Source: Gammaproteobacteria bacterium | GTDB lineage: Bacteria; Pseudomonadota; Gammaproteobacteria; DSM-16500 | NCBI GenBank assembly: GCA_009885665.1 | Contig: VFKI01000099.1 | Coordinates: 1 to 13,735, forward strand | Direction of reading: 5' to 3' | DNA length: 13,735 nucleotides | The notes under the pieces: model-generated | What the model was told of the DNA's origin: nothing | Seen by the model: only the letters and a program-made list of their open reading frames with translations | Database searches by the model: none | Position numbers and translations under genes: made by a program | Shown here: positions 6,961 to 13,735 of the stretch, one piece after another | How positions within the stretch are numbered: position 1 is the first letter of the stretch | How the letters are laid out: each line of letters opens with the position of its first letter

Positions 6961-7569
6961 ATGAAACGTATCACGACGAAACGTAAGACCACCCGCACCA
7001 CCACCGCAAAAAAATCCATCCCGAGCAAAGATGTCTTATCTCTGATGGAAAGCTTGGAAAAAGAATTTATTCAAGTCCCCACGAAATTGGCAGGCTTATG
7101 TCAACACGAATTGGATCGGCTGAAAACGCAGCAGAAAAAATGTACCGTCACCATCGCCACGCTCAAAACCCGCCTAAAAACGCAGCAACAACGTTGCCGT
7201 AAACTCGGTAGCACGACAGGTACGCGCGGCAAGACCACCAAACGCGCCACGCCAACGACCGCCATGCGCACCGCCGCTAAGGCCTTGCAGCAAACCACGA
7301 CGACATTGACGCAAGAAATGAAAACGCTGGCGCAAATTACGGATCTGTACAGCCGTCTAACACAACGCCGCGCCAAATATATCAAACTGAGCAAGGCGTT
7401 AAAGCAATTGGGCAAGACGCTGAAGACGGAAAAGGTCACTAAAACGACAGCAACACGCAAGTTAAAGTCAACGGGCAAAACGCAGAAAGTAATACCGCTC
7501 AAGAATACTGGCATACAAGATACCTATGCTGCTATCATGCGCCGACAGTCCACCTTGGCAACAGAGTGA
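6961..7569 (+). CDS. Very basic Thr/Lys-rich protein, function unknown
   Basis: I do not recognise a family for this 202-residue protein. By my count it has 43 Thr, 31 Lys and 16 Arg against about 11 acidic residues, giving a very high predicted pI. The first 20 residues are almost entirely Lys, Arg and Thr. Residues about 25-75 and 95-150 look helical, with heptad-like Leu, Gln and Lys spacing suggestive of coiled coils. Linkers rich in Thr, Lys and Gly (about 80-100 and 155-180) separate them. No signal peptide or membrane helix is seen. Such composition suits a histone-like nucleic-acid-binding protein, as in some Legionellales and Chlamydiae, but that is inference from composition only. 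ATG is set by AAGGA (6947-6951), 9 nt upstream. The gene precedes fis by 194 bp. Confidence 0.8.
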   Translation: MKRITTKRKTTRTTTAKKSIPSKDVLSLMESLEKEFIQVPTKLAGLCQHELDRLKTQQKKCTVTIATLKTRLKTQQQRCRKLGSTTGTRGKTTKRATPTTAMRTAAKALQQTTTTLTQEMKTLAQITDLYSRLTQRRAKYIKLSKALKQLGKTLKTEKVTKTTATRKLKSTGKTQKVIPLKNTGIQDTYAAIMRRQSTLATE

Positions 7570-7763
7570 TGTTTAGCTTCTTTAGAAAAGTCGTTTGGCT
7601 CAAATACCCTAAGATCGGCGAAGCCAATGGGGGTAGCTCGCTAGGCCATTCCAGCGGACTGATCTGAGAATCTATATAGCGCCAGGTAGCACCAGGTAAT
7701 CAAAAGTGTGGCGGCGGGCACCTAATCAAGCCCGCCGTATATGACAAGAACGGAGTTATTGGA
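7570..7763 (+). other. Intergenic region and leader of fis
   Basis: No gene is seen. TATATA at 7673-7678 could be the -10 box of a fis promoter, but no convincing -35 precedes it. If used, it would give a leader of about 80 nt containing the hairpin at 7711-7738. No clear terminator for the basic-protein gene is visible, so co-transcription with fis is possible. Confidence 0.35.
7711..7738 (+). promoter_or_regulatory. GC-rich hairpin in the fis leader
   Basis: CGGCGGGC (7712-7719) pairs perfectly with GCCCGCCG (7730-7737) around a 10-nt loop, with one further G:T pair outside. It ends 13 nt before the fis ribosome binding site (GGAG at 7752-7755). There is no T run, so it is not a standard terminator. 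A role in mRNA stability or translation control is possible. Confidence 0.45.
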
Positions 7764-8030
7764 ATGATAGAGCGAATGAACATGACTGAAAATCAAACGA
7801 GCACCACCTTAAAGCAAGCAGTGAGAGACACCTTAAGCAATTATTTCACCCATATCGGCAGCGAACAGCCGGTCGACTTTTATTCTATTTTACTAGAAGA
7901 AATCGAACGTCCATTGCTTGAAGTGTTGATCAACCATACCCACTATAACCAAGTGAAAATGGCACACATCTTAGGCATTTCACGCGGCACGTTGCGCAAG
8001 AAATTAAAGCAACATGGTATGCTAGATTAA
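7764..8030 (+). CDS. fis: Fis-family nucleoid-associated DNA-binding protein
   Basis: An 88-residue Fis homologue. Fis is a dimeric nucleoid protein that bends DNA and regulates many promoters; in Legionella pneumophila, Fis proteins repress effector genes. The C-terminal half carries the family hallmarks: EEIERPLLEVLINHT (helices A-B region) and the helix-turn-helix NQVKMAHILGISRGTLRKKL near residues 66-85, close to the E. coli sequence. The protein is about ten residues shorter than E. coli Fis, with a short, divergent N-terminus that lacks an obvious beta-hairpin match. ATG 7764 has GGAG 8 nt upstream; in-frame ATGs at 7776 and 7782 are alternatives with weaker sites. In enterobacteria fis follows dusB; here it follows an unrelated basic-protein gene. 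Its last four codons lie inside a tandem repeat. Identity is secure; which paralogue it is cannot be told. Confidence 0.95.
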   Translation: MIERMNMTENQTSTTLKQAVRDTLSNYFTHIGSEQPVDFYSILLEEIERPLLEVLINHTHYNQVKMAHILGISRGTLRKKLKQHGMLD

Positions 8031-8065
8031 TTGTATGTTAGATTAATTGTATGTTAGATTAATTG
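8018..8065 (+). repeat. Three tandem 16-bp repeats across the end of fis
   Basis: The unit TATGTTAGATTAATTG occurs three times head to tail at 8018-8033, 8034-8049 and 8050-8065. The first copy differs at one base (C for T at its fifth position). The first copy contains the last fis codons and its TAA stop; the others fill most of the gap to the thioesterase gene. The last G of the third copy begins the probable GGA ribosome binding site of that gene. Copy-number change would alter the spacing between the two genes without changing the Fis protein. Confidence 0.9.
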
Positions 8066-8075
8066 GAAATTGATC

Positions 8076-8492
8076 ATGGCCGATCCCATCTTACTGCACA
8101 CTGCCGACATCATTATGCGTTGGCATGATATGGATGCGTTCGGCCATGCCAATAATGCGGTATTTTTATCGTATTTTGAAGAAGTACGCGCCCGTTGGAT
8201 GGCAACGATCAGCACGCCATCGATCGACTGGCAAACACAAGGTCCGGTCATCGCCGCTGCCAGCTGTACATATAAAAAACCCATTATTTTTCCAGAAACC
8301 ATCCGCACGCATCTGTACGTCAGCGCCCCGCGTCGCCATAGCTTCAGCCAAAGCTATATCCTGTGCTCCGCCAGCGCCCCTGACATTATCTATGCCACCG
8401 GCGAAACCACCATCGTTTGGGTTGACCGCAGCACGGGTCGACCGGTACTGCTGCCTGACTGGTTGTTACAGCATTTGCCCCTGCGAGACTAA
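8076..8492 (+). CDS. Hotdog-fold acyl-CoA thioesterase (4HBT/YbgC type)
   Basis: A 138-residue single-domain hotdog thioesterase that should cleave an acyl-CoA to free acid and CoA in the cytoplasm. The N-terminal motif WHDMDAFGHANNA (residues 16-28) is the family's active-site loop with the conserved Asp (D18 or D20) and Gly-His. It is followed by the long central helix FLSYFEEVRARWM. Later strands carry ASCTYKKPI, where the family usually has its second-strand core, and ATGETTIVWVD near the C-terminus. Length is normal for the family. ATG 8076 has GGA at 8065-8067, 8 nt upstream; a TTG two codons earlier is possible but unlikely. The next gene, an acyl-CoA-forming ligase, begins 5 nt after the stop, so the two are almost certainly co-transcribed and may act on the same acyl pool. 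Substrate cannot be told. Confidence 0.92.
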   Translation: MADPILLHTADIIMRWHDMDAFGHANNAVFLSYFEEVRARWMATISTPSIDWQTQGPVIAAASCTYKKPIIFPETIRTHLYVSAPRRHSFSQSYILCSASAPDIIYATGETTIVWVDRSTGRPVLLPDWLLQHLPLRD

Positions 8493-8497
8493 GCCGC

Positions 8498-10468
8498 ATG
8501 ACCATCAGCACCGCAATGCTGGAAGAATTGGGCCTGTCCGCCCACGACGCAAACACGATTGATCATTGGCTGGCGACATTCCCCCCCGAATTCGCCTGGC
8601 AAGCTATCGCAACAAAAATACTCACGCCGGCACATGCTTTCGACTTACATTTATTATTATTCAATCAGTGCTATCCCATGCGCGCCGACCGACCGCACGC
8701 TGCGCCTTTTTATTTACCCGGCGACACGCGTGATACACAATTGGCGGCATGCATGCGCATGCAGCGATGCGAGACGGTCGCCGCCTTTCATCGCTGGAGT
8801 ATCGCTCACAAAGCGGCATTTTGGCAGATGATGTTAGAAAAACTCGCCATTCGTTTTCAAACCCCGCCGACGCAGTTGCTGGATATAACGGATGGCATCG
8901 AGCAGCCGCATTGGTTAGTCGGCGCACGCTTTAATATTGTCGATAGTTGTTTTATTGCGCCCGCTAACAAAACGGCGATTATTACGCCTACGGGCAGTCT
9001 ATCTTATGGCACACTGGAAAACCGCGTCAATAAAATTGCTGCAAATTTACAGCGTTTAGGCTATCAACCCGGCGATGCTATCGCGATTGCGTTACCGATG
9101 CATGCGACAGCCGTGGCCATTTATTTAGGCATTATTCGCATGGGCGGCGTCGTTGTCTCCATAGCGGAAAGTTTTTCGGGAGAAGAAATTGCGACTCGAC
9201 TTGCGATCAGTCACGTTAAATTAATCTTTACACAAACGAATGTATGCCGTGAGGGTAAAACCTTAGCGTTATATAGCAAAATTAATGCGGCATGCCCAAT
9301 CGATGCAATTGTCATCGATACACCGGCCTGGAAAAAATTTTTAAATACGCGGCATGTTTTTACGCCGGTTGCGTCTCATGCCGATGCGCATTGTACGTTG
9401 TTATTTTCATCGGGCACCACCGGTACGCCCAAAGCGATTCCCTGGACACATACCACGCCAATTAAATGTGCCACAGACGCAAATTTACATATCGATATCA
9501 ATAAAAATGACGTTGTCTGTTGGCCAACCAGTTTAGGCTGGATGATGGGGCCGTGGTTAGTTTTTGCCGGTTTAATCAATCAAGCAACGATTGCACTTTA
9601 TGAGGATGCGCCGCACACGCGCGGCTTTGCCGAATTTGTCGCCGATGCATCGGTCACGGTATTGGGCGTCGTGCCAACATTGGTGGCCAGCTGGCGCAAA
9701 TCTGGCGTACTTGAAAAAGTTGACTGGCAAAAAATTCGCGTATTTGCATCGAGTGGCGAGTGTTCCAATCCAGAGGATATGCTGTATCTTGCCAGTCGCG
9801 CGGCTTATCAACCCATTATTGAATATTGTGGCGGCACAGAAATCGGTGGCGCGTATATTTCGAGTACGCTATTTAGTCCATGTTGTCCATCGATATTAAC
9901 GACGCCCGTCATGGGTCTTGATTTTGTGTTACTGAATGAAGACCACAGCAAGTTCACCACGCGCGGCGAAGTTGCCTTATTACCCCCGTCCATTGGCTTA
10001 TCCACTGAATTATTAAATGCGGATCATCATCAAATTTATTATGCTGACATGCCGGAGTTTATGCGACGACATGGCGATGAAATTGAATGCTTGGCGCCGC
10101 ACGCGTATCGCATGCTGGGACGCGCTGATGATACGATGAATTTATCAGGCATTAAAGTCAGCAGCGCTGAAATTGAGCGCGCGCTGACAGGGTTTGCTAA
10201 TATTACCGAAATTGCGGCAATTGCCGTAGCGCCGGCCACACCCGGCCCCAGTCAATTAGTCTTATTTATGGTGACCTCAATCGCCGATGATACAGAAACA
10301 TTAAAATCCTTATTACAACAACGTATTAATCAACAATTAAATCCCTTATTCCGCATTCATACGATTATTCGCATCGATGCATTACCCCGCACCGCAACGG
10401 GTAAAATTATGCGACGCCAGTTACGTGCGCAATACAGGGATCAAGGGGTCTCAAGCAGCCAGCCGTGA
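8498..10468 (+). CDS. Acyl-activating AMP-binding ligase (AAE17/18-like acyl-CoA synthetase)
   Basis: A 656-residue ANL-superfamily enzyme that should join a carboxylate to CoA through an acyl-adenylate. Key motifs are intact: P-loop SSGTTGTPK (304-312), YCGGTEIGG (443-451), RRHGDEIE with ribose-binding D527, GRADDTMNLSGIKVSSAEIE (541-560) including R542, and the C-terminal catalytic lysine in TATGKIMRR (K636). Residues about 95-150 resemble the N-terminal cap of acetyl-CoA synthetases (HRWSIAHKAAFW). From memory, the CGGTEIGG and RRHGD...GRADDTMN blocks are closest to plant-type acyl-activating enzymes AAE17/18 and their bacterial relatives rather than to canonical Acs. Substrate is unknown. 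The first 95 residues are family-specific. There is no strong ribosome binding site, and the 5-nt gap to the thioesterase stop suggests translational coupling. Confidence 0.93.
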   Translation: MTISTAMLEELGLSAHDANTIDHWLATFPPEFAWQAIATKILTPAHAFDLHLLLFNQCYPMRADRPHAAPFYLPGDTRDTQLAACMRMQRCETVAAFHRWSIAHKAAFWQMMLEKLAIRFQTPPTQLLDITDGIEQPHWLVGARFNIVDSCFIAPANKTAIITPTGSLSYGTLENRVNKIAANLQRLGYQPGDAIAIALPMHATAVAIYLGIIRMGGVVVSIAESFSGEEIATRLAISHVKLIFTQTNVCREGKTLALYSKINAACPIDAIVIDTPAWKKFLNTRHVFTPVASHADAHCTLLFSSGTTGTPKAIPWTHTTPIKCATDANLHIDINKNDVVCWPTSLGWMMGPWLVFAGLINQATIALYEDAPHTRGFAEFVADASVTVLGVVPTLVASWRKSGVLEKVDWQKIRVFASSGECSNPEDMLYLASRAAYQPIIEYCGGTEIGGAYISSTLFSPCCPSILTTPVMGLDFVLLNEDHSKFTTRGEVALLPPSIGLSTELLNADHHQIYYADMPEFMRRHGDEIECLAPHAYRMLGRADDTMNLSGIKVSSAEIERALTGFANITEIAAIAVAPATPGPSQLVLFMVTSIADDTETLKSLLQQRINQQLNPLFRIHTIIRIDALPRTATGKIMRRQLRAQYRDQGVSSSQP

Positions 10469-10595
10469 TGCGCAACAGACCATGCACTGACAACGCGATT
10501 TTAAAATAAAATATGTTTATTAATCAATATGTTACAAATTTCCAGTCGAAAAAGTCATCGGCAGTTGGGTGATTTTATACAGGAGTCTATATATT
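10469..10595 (+). other. Intergenic region before the exporter operon
   Basis: An AT-rich 127-bp gap with no gene. CTGACA (10487-10492, 5 of 6 to the -35 consensus) and TATGTT (10512-10517) are separated by 19 nt, a weak promoter candidate for the exporter operon. No clear terminator follows the ligase gene. AGGAG at 10581-10585 is the ribosome binding site of the next gene. Confidence 0.35.
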
Positions 10596-11468
10596 GTGTT
10601 GAATCGATTAGATGTAAAACAGCCGTCTCGCTACCACACGTTGTTATTCATATTAGGCGCGGCGTTAACAGTATGGTTAGCAAGCTGTTCGCAGCAAACG
10701 CATCGCGCGCAAGGCTATATTGAGGGACGCTACACTTATGTCGCGGCACCCGTCGCGGGACGTTTACTCGAATTGAGCGTAAAGCGGGGAGATGTTGTTC
10801 ATACCCACCAAACGTTATTTCATCTCGAGGCACGGCCAGAACAAGATGTATATAACAATAGCGTGCAATTATTAAATCAAGCAAACGCGCAACGCGCCGC
10901 GCAAGTCGCCAATGTACGCTATACCGAAATCACTTTACAGCGTGATCAAACCTTAGTGATGCGTCATGCGTTGGATGTGGCGACGCGTGATAGTGCGCTG
11001 GCACAGCGTGATGCTGCGGTGGCACAATTGGCGGCGAACGATGCGAATATTGCCGCCTTGACGGCAACCGTTGCTGCAAATCAATGGCATATACAACAAA
11101 AAATTCAAACTGCGCCGGTAAATGGCGAAGTATTTGATACGTATTATCGTAGTGGAGAATATGTTTCCGCCGGCAGTCCGATATTATCCTTATTAGCGCC
11201 AACAGATATTCGGGTGATTTTTTATATCACAGAAACTGCATTAAGCCAAATAAAAATCGGTGAAAAAGTCAATGTATATGTGGACGGCCAATCCCATGCG
11301 CAATCCGCCATTATTAATTTTATTGCGCCCACCGCTGAATATACTCCACCGATTATTTATAGCAATGAAACGCGCACTAAACTGGTTTATCGTGTAGAAG
11401 CGGCTGTGCCCGTTGCGCAAGCGCATCATTGGCATCCGGGACAACCTGTTGACGTTGATTGGCAATAA
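10596..11468 (+). CDS. HlyD-type membrane-fusion protein of an ABC exporter
   Basis: A 290-residue periplasmic adaptor (YhiI/YbhG-like) linking an inner-membrane ABC exporter to an outer-membrane TolC-type channel. Residues 14-30 form a hydrophobic export segment ending in the lipobox LAS-C31, so the mature protein may be a lipoprotein anchored by C31, as in AcrA. Next come a first lipoyl half (about 47-79: VAAPVAGRLLELSVKRGD), an alpha-helical hairpin (about 84-168, Ala/Gln-rich coiled coil) and the second lipoyl half (about 171-200: TAPVNGEVF, SAGSPILSL). A beta-barrel domain extends to the C-terminus (HPGQPVDVDW). GTG 10596 has AGGAG 10 nt upstream; TTG 10599 and a GTG 27 nt earlier are alternatives. 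The ABC ATPase starts 5 nt after the stop. Confidence 0.92.
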   Translation: MLNRLDVKQPSRYHTLLFILGAALTVWLASCSQQTHRAQGYIEGRYTYVAAPVAGRLLELSVKRGDVVHTHQTLFHLEARPEQDVYNNSVQLLNQANAQRAAQVANVRYTEITLQRDQTLVMRHALDVATRDSALAQRDAAVAQLAANDANIAALTATVAANQWHIQQKIQTAPVNGEVFDTYYRSGEYVSAGSPILSLLAPTDIRVIFYITETALSQIKIGEKVNVYVDGQSHAQSAIINFIAPTAEYTPPIIYSNETRTKLVYRVEAAVPVAQAHHWHPGQPVDVDWQ

Positions 11469-11473
11469 ACCAT

Positions 11474-12409
11474 ATGACTGAATCATTATTAATTGCCGTT
11501 GATGGCCTGAGTAAATCATTTGCCGGACAAGAAGTCGTGCATAATGTTTCATTACAAGTTAAACGGGGCGAAATCTTTGGCTTTCTCGGTCCAAATGGCA
11601 GTGGTAAAACAACCACGCTACGCATGTTGTGTGGTTTACTGACGCCTAATGCTGGCCAAGGTCGTTGTTTAGGATTTGATATTCTCACGCAAAGTGATGC
11701 GATTAAGCGTCGCGTTGGTTATGTACCGCAAAAATTCAGCCTCTACCCCGATTTAACTGTACGTGAAAATTTATTATTTATTGCGCGCAGCTATCAAATT
11801 GCCCAAGTAAAGCAATGCGTTGAAGAAATCATTGCCACTTTAAATTTAACCCCTTTTGCCAATCAATTGGCGGAACGTTTATCGGGCGGTTGGAAACAAC
11901 GCTTATCGCTTGCTGCCGCTTTAGTGCATGAACCGCAATTATTATTATTGGATGAACCGACAGCGGGTGTCGATCCGCGTGCACGTCGTGATTTTTGGAA
12001 TGAAATTTCGCGTTTAGCCGCGCGGGGTATTTCTTCGTTAGTCAGCACGCATTATATGGATGAAGCGGAGCGTTGTAATCGACTCGCTTATATTATTAAT
12101 GGCCGTTTAATTGCGACCGGCACCGCTGAAGAAATTATTGCTGACACAGGATTACGCACCTGGGAAGTGGTGACAGCGGCAGAAAAAATAACACCGCAGC
12201 TCGCCGATGCACTGCAGCGCTTGCCCGGTATTGATCAAGTGGTATTCTGGGGAAATGCCTTGCGTTTTACTGCGCTGCAAGCAGATGCTGCGCAAATAGT
12301 GTGCCAGCATTGGCCGCAATTACGCTGCGAACCGGTGCTCACTTCGTTAGAAACCGTTTTTATTTATTTAGTTGGTCAGCATCAAAAAGCGGCATCCACG
12401 TCATCATGA
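11474..12409 (+). CDS. ABC exporter ATP-binding subunit, single domain
   Basis: A 311-residue cytoplasmic ATPase powering the exporter. All motifs are present: Walker A GPNGSGKTT (39-47), Q-loop Q86, signature LSGGW (136-140), Walker B LLLLDEP (157-162, catalytic E161) and H-loop H193. The signature has W where Q is commonest, a variant seen in YbhF/YhiH-type and drug-exporter ATPases. Residues about 225-311 form the C-terminal extension typical of ABC-2 ATPases. YbhF and YhiH carry two fused ATPase halves, whereas this protein has one, so it should work as a homodimer. ATG 11474 lies 5 nt after the fusion-protein stop, without a strong ribosome binding site. A TTG at 11459 overlapping the upstream gene is unlikely. 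Its TGA overlaps an ATG of the permease frame. Confidence 0.95.
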   Translation: MTESLLIAVDGLSKSFAGQEVVHNVSLQVKRGEIFGFLGPNGSGKTTTLRMLCGLLTPNAGQGRCLGFDILTQSDAIKRRVGYVPQKFSLYPDLTVRENLLFIARSYQIAQVKQCVEEIIATLNLTPFANQLAERLSGGWKQRLSLAAALVHEPQLLLLDEPTAGVDPRARRDFWNEISRLAARGISSLVSTHYMDEAERCNRLAYIINGRLIATGTAEEIIADTGLRTWEVVTAAEKITPQLADALQRLPGIDQVVFWGNALRFTALQADAAQIVCQHWPQLRCEPVLTSLETVFIYLVGQHQKAASTSS

Positions 12410-12417
12410 GGTTATAC

Positions 12418-13551
12418 ATGCAAGAAAATTTTTCATGGGCACGCTTATGGGGTCTCTTCATCAAAGAATTTACGCAATTTCGCCGTGACCGCAGTACTTT
12501 TGCGATGATTATTAGCTTGCCGATCGTGCAATTACTCTTATTTGGTTATGCCATCAACACGAATCCGCGCCACTTACCTGCCGCATTAGTCAACATGGAT
12601 CGCGGTCAATTTTCACGGACACTGATTCACGGCTTACAAAATACAGAATATTTTAATTTTAAATTTTTCCCAGCGAGCGAACAAGCCGCAGAAAAAGAAA
12701 TGATGACGCATCAAGTGTTATTTAGCTTACACATTCCGCCTAATTTCTCGCGTCAACTCGTGCGTGGCGAGCATCCTGCTGCGCTGCTAGAAGTCGATGG
12801 CACTGATCCGGTGTCAGTTGCCTATGCGGTTGCCGCATCAAATGGTTTAATGAATAGCGTTTTTCAATATGATTTAAACGGTATTGTTAAACAAGCACCG
12901 ACAACTGCGCCGGCGCAATTAATCGTTCATACCCGTTATAATCCAGCCGGTATTACCCAATATAATATTGTACCGGGATTATTAGGCACTATTTTAACGA
13001 TGACCTTTGTGATGGTTGCCGCCATGGCATTAACACGTGAAAAAGAGCGTGGCACGCTAGAAACATTATTAGCAACGCCGCTGCGGCCGCTCGAAGTCAT
13101 TATGGGTAAAGCCACGCCTTTTGTCATTGTCGGGTATTTACAAATTTTTATTATTTTATTGATTGCCCGCTGGTTTTTTAATGTGCCGTTAGTGGGTAGC
13201 AGCGTATTATTATTGGTATTATCGCTACCATTTATTCTGGCCAATCTTGCCGTAGGCATTACGGTCTCGACACTCGCGCGCTCACAATTAGAAGCCAGTC
13301 AGCTGAGTATTTTTTTCTTTTTACCTTCCATGTTGTTATCCGGATTTGCCTTTCCTTTTCGCGGCATGCCCATCTGGGCGCAATGGTTAGCGAATGCATT
13401 ACCGCTGACCCACTTTATCAATATTGTGCGTGGCATTATGTTGAAAGGCGTAACGTTCACCGACACCTGGGTCGATGTCTGGCCAATGCTGGTTTTTATG
13501 GGCGTAATGTTAGCCATCGCGCTGAAGCGTTATCGACGTACGCTAGATTAG
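12418..13551 (+). CDS. ABC-2 type exporter permease (YbhR/YbhS/YhhJ-like)
   Basis: A 377-residue membrane subunit of the exporter, normal length for the family. It has one N-terminal membrane helix (about 29-46) and a large periplasmic region (about 47-183) including LVNMDRGQFSR and VDGTDP. Five more helices follow, roughly at 184-206, 231-253, 259-283, 295-316 and 350-369. The conserved cytoplasmic coupling motif TREKERGTLETLLATPLRP (206-224) precedes helix 3. ATG 12418 has GAGG 6 nt upstream; an ATG at 12406 overlapping the ATPase stop as ATGA is the alternative and adds MRLY. Such operons often encode two permeases; only one is present before the window ends, so it may function as a homodimer. 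Substrate is unknown; drug or other amphiphile export is typical of the family. Confidence 0.94.
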   Translation: MQENFSWARLWGLFIKEFTQFRRDRSTFAMIISLPIVQLLLFGYAINTNPRHLPAALVNMDRGQFSRTLIHGLQNTEYFNFKFFPASEQAAEKEMMTHQVLFSLHIPPNFSRQLVRGEHPAALLEVDGTDPVSVAYAVAASNGLMNSVFQYDLNGIVKQAPTTAPAQLIVHTRYNPAGITQYNIVPGLLGTILTMTFVMVAAMALTREKERGTLETLLATPLRPLEVIMGKATPFVIVGYLQIFIILLIARWFFNVPLVGSSVLLLVLSLPFILANLAVGITVSTLARSQLEASQLSIFFFLPSMLLSGFAFPFRGMPIWAQWLANALPLTHFINIVRGIMLKGVTFTDTWVDVWPMLVFMGVMLAIALKRYRRTLD

Positions 13552-13735
13552 GTATGATGGCTCTGTCACAAATATTATTTTGAACACAAGCTATGCATCT
13601 ATTACAAAAGATAGGGTAGAAGAACTGAAGTACGCCGCACACTGTATTGACGGAGCATTAGGCTCTGCGCATAAATAACTTTGACAGATTGCGCCCAGCG
13701 TGGTGTCAGATATAAGCGTACCGGAAGAAGAAAAA
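13552..13735. other. Right-edge region without an assignable gene
   Basis: No gene could be assigned in these 184 bp. A plus-strand frame of about 31 codons (TTG near 13580, stop near 13678) and a minus-strand frame open from the right edge to a stop at 13591-13593 are both too short to trust. No clear terminator follows the permease. TCTGTCA (13562-13568) recurs inverted as TGACAGA (13682-13688), and GGCTCTGTCACAAA at 13559 faintly recalls an IS6-type end, but the match is weak. Confidence 0.4.

Noticed and set aside
7101..7514. 137-codon minus-strand frame opposite the basic-protein gene
   Set aside because: Its Val/Cys/Leu-rich peptide is the mirror of Thr and Lys codons. The plus-strand frame is longer and has AAGGA well placed.
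8125..8562. 145-codon plus-strand frame overlapping the thioesterase
   Set aside because: Out of frame with the clear hotdog motif; no ribosome binding site and Ser/Pro/Arg-rich junk composition.
13591..13735. Minus-strand frame open from the right edge
   Set aside because: About 47 codons without a stop is expected by chance in one of six frames, and the peptide matches nothing I know.

Overview
The window reads as chromosome of an AT-leaning gammaproteobacterium. A Legionellales-type intracellular bacterium (Legionella, Coxiella or Berkiella-like) fits best. The pointers are a recognisable Fis protein, gammaproteobacterial-looking metabolic and export genes, and a 1333-residue protein carrying the CKSGKDRTG phosphatase signature of injected phosphoinositide phosphatases (SopB, IpgD, SidF). 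The taxonomic placement is an inference; no rRNA or other marker gene is present.

Left part, minus strand (519-6698). A membrane-anchored HAMP-GGDEF-EAL protein lies downstream of the giant protein gene in the same direction. They are 129 bp apart, with a terminator-like hairpin and a possible extended -10 promoter in the gap. The giant protein combines an N-terminal P-loop kinase-like domain with a C-terminal CX5R phosphatase motif. It is the most interesting item here and a good candidate for a secreted effector. The first 518 bp hold no convincing gene, but do hold a 16-bp perfect inverted repeat, a run of nine G and a strong hairpin.

Middle, plus strand (6961-10468). A divergent 262-bp region separates the giant gene from a very basic Thr/Lys-rich protein of unknown function. 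Next comes fis, with a GC hairpin in its leader. fis is followed by a three-copy 16-bp tandem repeat that starts inside its last codons. A hotdog thioesterase and an acyl-activating enzyme then lie 5 bp apart, forming a probable acyl-CoA pair.

Right part, plus strand (10596-13551). A tightly packed three-gene exporter operon encodes a membrane-fusion protein with a lipobox, a single-domain ABC ATPase and one ABC-2 permease (YhiI/YbhG-YbhF-YbhR type). A second permease often follows in such operons but is not seen. The last 184 bp have no assignable gene.

How the genes may work together: fis could be a global regulator upstream of the thioesterase/ligase pair by read-through. The exporter is self-contained apart from an outer-membrane TolC partner encoded elsewhere. 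The c-di-GMP protein and the putative effector are neighbours, but nothing in the sequence proves a functional link.
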